Part shown: piece after piece, positions 62,616-64,000 of the stretch
How the letters are laid out: every line of letters starts with the position of its first letter
How positions within the stretch are numbered: the stretch's first letter is position 1
NCBI RefSeq assembly: GCF_002101595.1
Contig: NZ_LQOM01000027.1
Coordinates: 19,782 to 83,781 of the forward strand
Length of the DNA stretch: 64,000 bases
Direction of reading: 5' to 3'
Origin: Mycobacterium celatum
GTDB lineage: Bacteria; Actinomycetota; Actinomycetes; Mycobacteriales; Mycobacteriaceae
Notes under the pieces: model-generated
The model's input: the letters and a program-made list of their open reading frames with translations, nothing else
Database searches by the model: none
Told to the model about the DNA's origin: nothing
Program-made: the position numbers and the translations under genes

Positions 62616-63610
62616 AAGTACTCCCGCACCACCGCCACGAACGTGTCGACATCGTCGGCGCTCACATCGAGATGCGTCACGAACCGCGACGAGTAAAGCA
62701 TCTGCGTGAGAATGCCGCGCTCCTTGAGCCACGCCTCCAGGGCCGCGCAGTCGTCTTCCGGGAACTGCGCGAAAACCATGTTGGTGGCGTGCGATACCAC
62801 CTTCACGTCGTCGATCTGCGCTAGCCCCTCGGCGAGGCGTGCGGCGTTCGCGTGATCGTCGGCCAGCCGCGCCACGTTGTGATCGAGCGCGTAAAGGCAC
62901 GCGGCCGCAAGCACTCCCGACTGACGCATGCCGCCGCCCAACACCTTGCGCCAGCGATGCGCCGCGTCGATCAGTGCCGTGCTGCCGACCAGAACGGAAC
63001 CCACCGGCGCGCCCAGACTCTTCGAAAAGCAGATCGACACCGAGTCGAAGCCCTCGGTCAGCGCCGCCAGAGGCTTGTTCGATGCGACCGCCGCGTTGAA
63101 CGCACGCGCGCCGTCCAGGTGCGTCGTTAGCCCGCGGCCGTGCGCGAACTGCGTGGCCTCGGCGACGTAATCCGGCGGCAGCACCTTTCCGCCGATGGTG
63201 TTTTCCAGCGCCAACAGGCGCGTCCGCGCAAAGTGATCGTCGAGCGGTTTGATCACGGCCGCGACGCGCTCGAGCGGAATCGTGCCGTCTTCGGCGTTGT
63301 CCAGCGGCTGCGGCTGGACGCTGGCAAGCACCGCTGCACCGCCGCCTTCGTATCTGTACGAGTGGGCCGCCTGGCCGACGATGTATTCATCGCCGCGCCC
63401 GCAATGCGCCATCACCGCGGCGAGGTTGCTTTGCGTGCCGCTGGGAAAGAACAGCCCGGCTTCCTTGCCCGCTTCCTCGGCCACACGCGCCTGCAGCCGC
63501 AGCACCGTGGGATCGTCGCCCCAGACGTCGTCGCCGGTCTCGGCGCGGGTCATCGCCTCGAGCATGGCCGGGCTCGGGCGGGTGACGGTGTCGCTGCGCA
63601 GGTCAATCAT
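62606..63610 (-). CDS. low-specificity L-threonine aldolase
   Basis: The 334-residue PLP enzyme cleaves L-threonine (and allo-threonine) to glycine and acetaldehyde. It begins with the family start 'MIDLRSDTVTRPSPAMLEAM'. The PLP contacts are visible in 'FFPSGTQSNLAAVMAHCGRGDE', 'THLDGARAFNA' and 'SICFSKSLGAPVGSVLVG', the last with the Schiff-base lysine (about residue 198). 'GGGMRQSGVLAAACLYAL' is also typical. It is divergent from the gene at 63647. Confidence 0.93.
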   Translation of the reverse strand: MIDLRSDTVTRPSPAMLEAMTRAETGDDVWGDDPTVLRLQARVAEEAGKEAGLFFPSGTQSNLAAVMAHCGRGDEYIVGQAAHSYRYEGGGAAVLASVQPQPLDNAEDGTIPLERVAAVIKPLDDHFARTRLLALENTIGGKVLPPDYVAEATQFAHGRGLTTHLDGARAFNAAVASNKPLAALTEGFDSVSICFSKSLGAPVGSVLVGSTALIDAAHRWRKVLGGGMRQSGVLAAACLYALDHNVARLADDHANAARLAEGLAQIDDVKVVSHATNMVFAQFPEDDCAALEAWLKERGILTQMLYSSRFVTHLDVSADDVDTFVAVVREYFTR

Positions 63611-63646
63611 GCGAAGGAACCCTCATAGACTCGGTACCGTACGGGC

Positions 63647-64000
63647 ATGGCAACTTCCTCTAAGTCGGCTCTCACCAAAGTTACCGACTTCTTCTACGAG
63701 CGGATGCGGCACAAGGCTGCCTGGTCGGCGGCAGACTCGGGACCGACAACTGGCTTCGCTTCGCTCGCGGGTCGCAAGTACGCGCTTCTGATCACGTACC
63801 GCAAAGACGGGCAAGGTGTTCCGTCACCGGTGTGGTTCGGCCGCGACGAGGAAGATCGGGTGTATTTCGACACCGAAGAGGCGGCTGGCAAAGTCAAGCG
63901 CATCCGCAACAATCCCGAGGTGGTGAAGTGCCCTGGTTTTGATGGAGGCTCGGCTCATTGGATTTCGACCAGGGGTTGGTCGGTCCGGTTTGTAGCGTAG
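63647..64000 (+). CDS. PPOX/F420-type nitroreductase-like gene, apparently interrupted
   Basis: The frame opens 'MATSSKSALTKVTDFFYERMRH' and then reads 'GRKYALLITYRKDGQGVPSPVWFGRDEEDRVYFDTEEAAGKVKRIRNNPEV', clearly the first part of a split-barrel F420- or FMN-binding protein. After about residue 93 the sequence ('VKCPGFDGGSAHWISTRGW') no longer resembles the family, and the frame stops at the window edge. The change point near 63924 begins TGAAGTGCCCTGG, which could be the end of an insertion element. Family members bind F420 or heme and reduce small molecules. Confidence 0.6.
   Translation: MATSSKSALTKVTDFFYERMRHKAAWSAADSGPTTGFASLAGRKYALLITYRKDGQGVPSPVWFGRDEEDRVYFDTEEAAGKVKRIRNNPEVVKCPGFDGGSAHWISTRGWSVRFVA

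Overview
The window is high-GC actinobacterial DNA whose gene content and gene order match a Mycobacterium, most likely a slow-growing non-tuberculous species. From memory, most genes are orthologues of M. tuberculosis H37Rv genes between about Rv0180c and Rv0221, in inverted orientation: WS/DGAT-lipC, lipW, Rv0216-fadE3, fadD4, pckA, Rv0210-Rv0209, trmB, Rv0207c, mmpL3, Rv0205, Rv0204c, Rv0203, mmpL11, Rv0201c, omamB-omamA, zmp1, an L,D-transpeptidase, an MFS pump, ricR, ilvD, Rv0188, Rv0187, mymT, bglS, Rv0185-Rv0184, monoacylglycerol lipase, sigG and pirin. Orthologue names rest on recognition of the proteins, not on a database search.

Positions 1-17749 hold lipid and acyl-CoA metabolism (acyltransferase, two acyl-CoA synthetases, WS/DGAT, esterases, three acyl-CoA dehydrogenases, a CoA-transferase, an amidohydrolase, a hydratase, an enoyl-CoA hydratase) and end with gluconeogenic pckA. 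Positions 17890-36116 hold the cell-envelope core: a dynamin-like GTPase pair, trmB and a NYN protein leading into mmpL3, the heme-binding Rv0203 protein, mmpL11, the Mce-associated OmamA/OmamB, the zinc protease Zmp1 and an L,D-transpeptidase. Positions 36251-46492 hold an MFS pump, the copper regulon (ricR and mymT, each with a TACCC-N5-GGGTA operator), ilvD, an O-methyltransferase, a GH3 glucosidase and a lipase.

From sigG (46503) onward the window becomes mosaic. A gene with an AbiEi-like N-terminus and a DUF559-like nuclease domain is bracketed by two nearly identical 60-bp hairpins. It is followed by an IclR-linked redox block, pirin, a membrane protein with a frameshifted 5' end, a phosphodiester glycosidase, a decayed BrnT/BrnA toxin-antitoxin pair, and a TetR-controlled operon (short-chain dehydrogenase, small membrane protein, extradiol-dioxygenase-like protein, fumarylacetoacetase-like protein) that faces a paralogous small membrane protein across a perfect 15-bp palindrome. 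The window ends in a threonine aldolase and an apparently interrupted nitroreductase-like gene.

The least explained feature is a family of ~60-bp palindromes, seven copies, all in or at intergenic regions. Two copies share their loop sequence in opposite orientations, and two bracket the nuclease gene, one of them fused into its reading frame.
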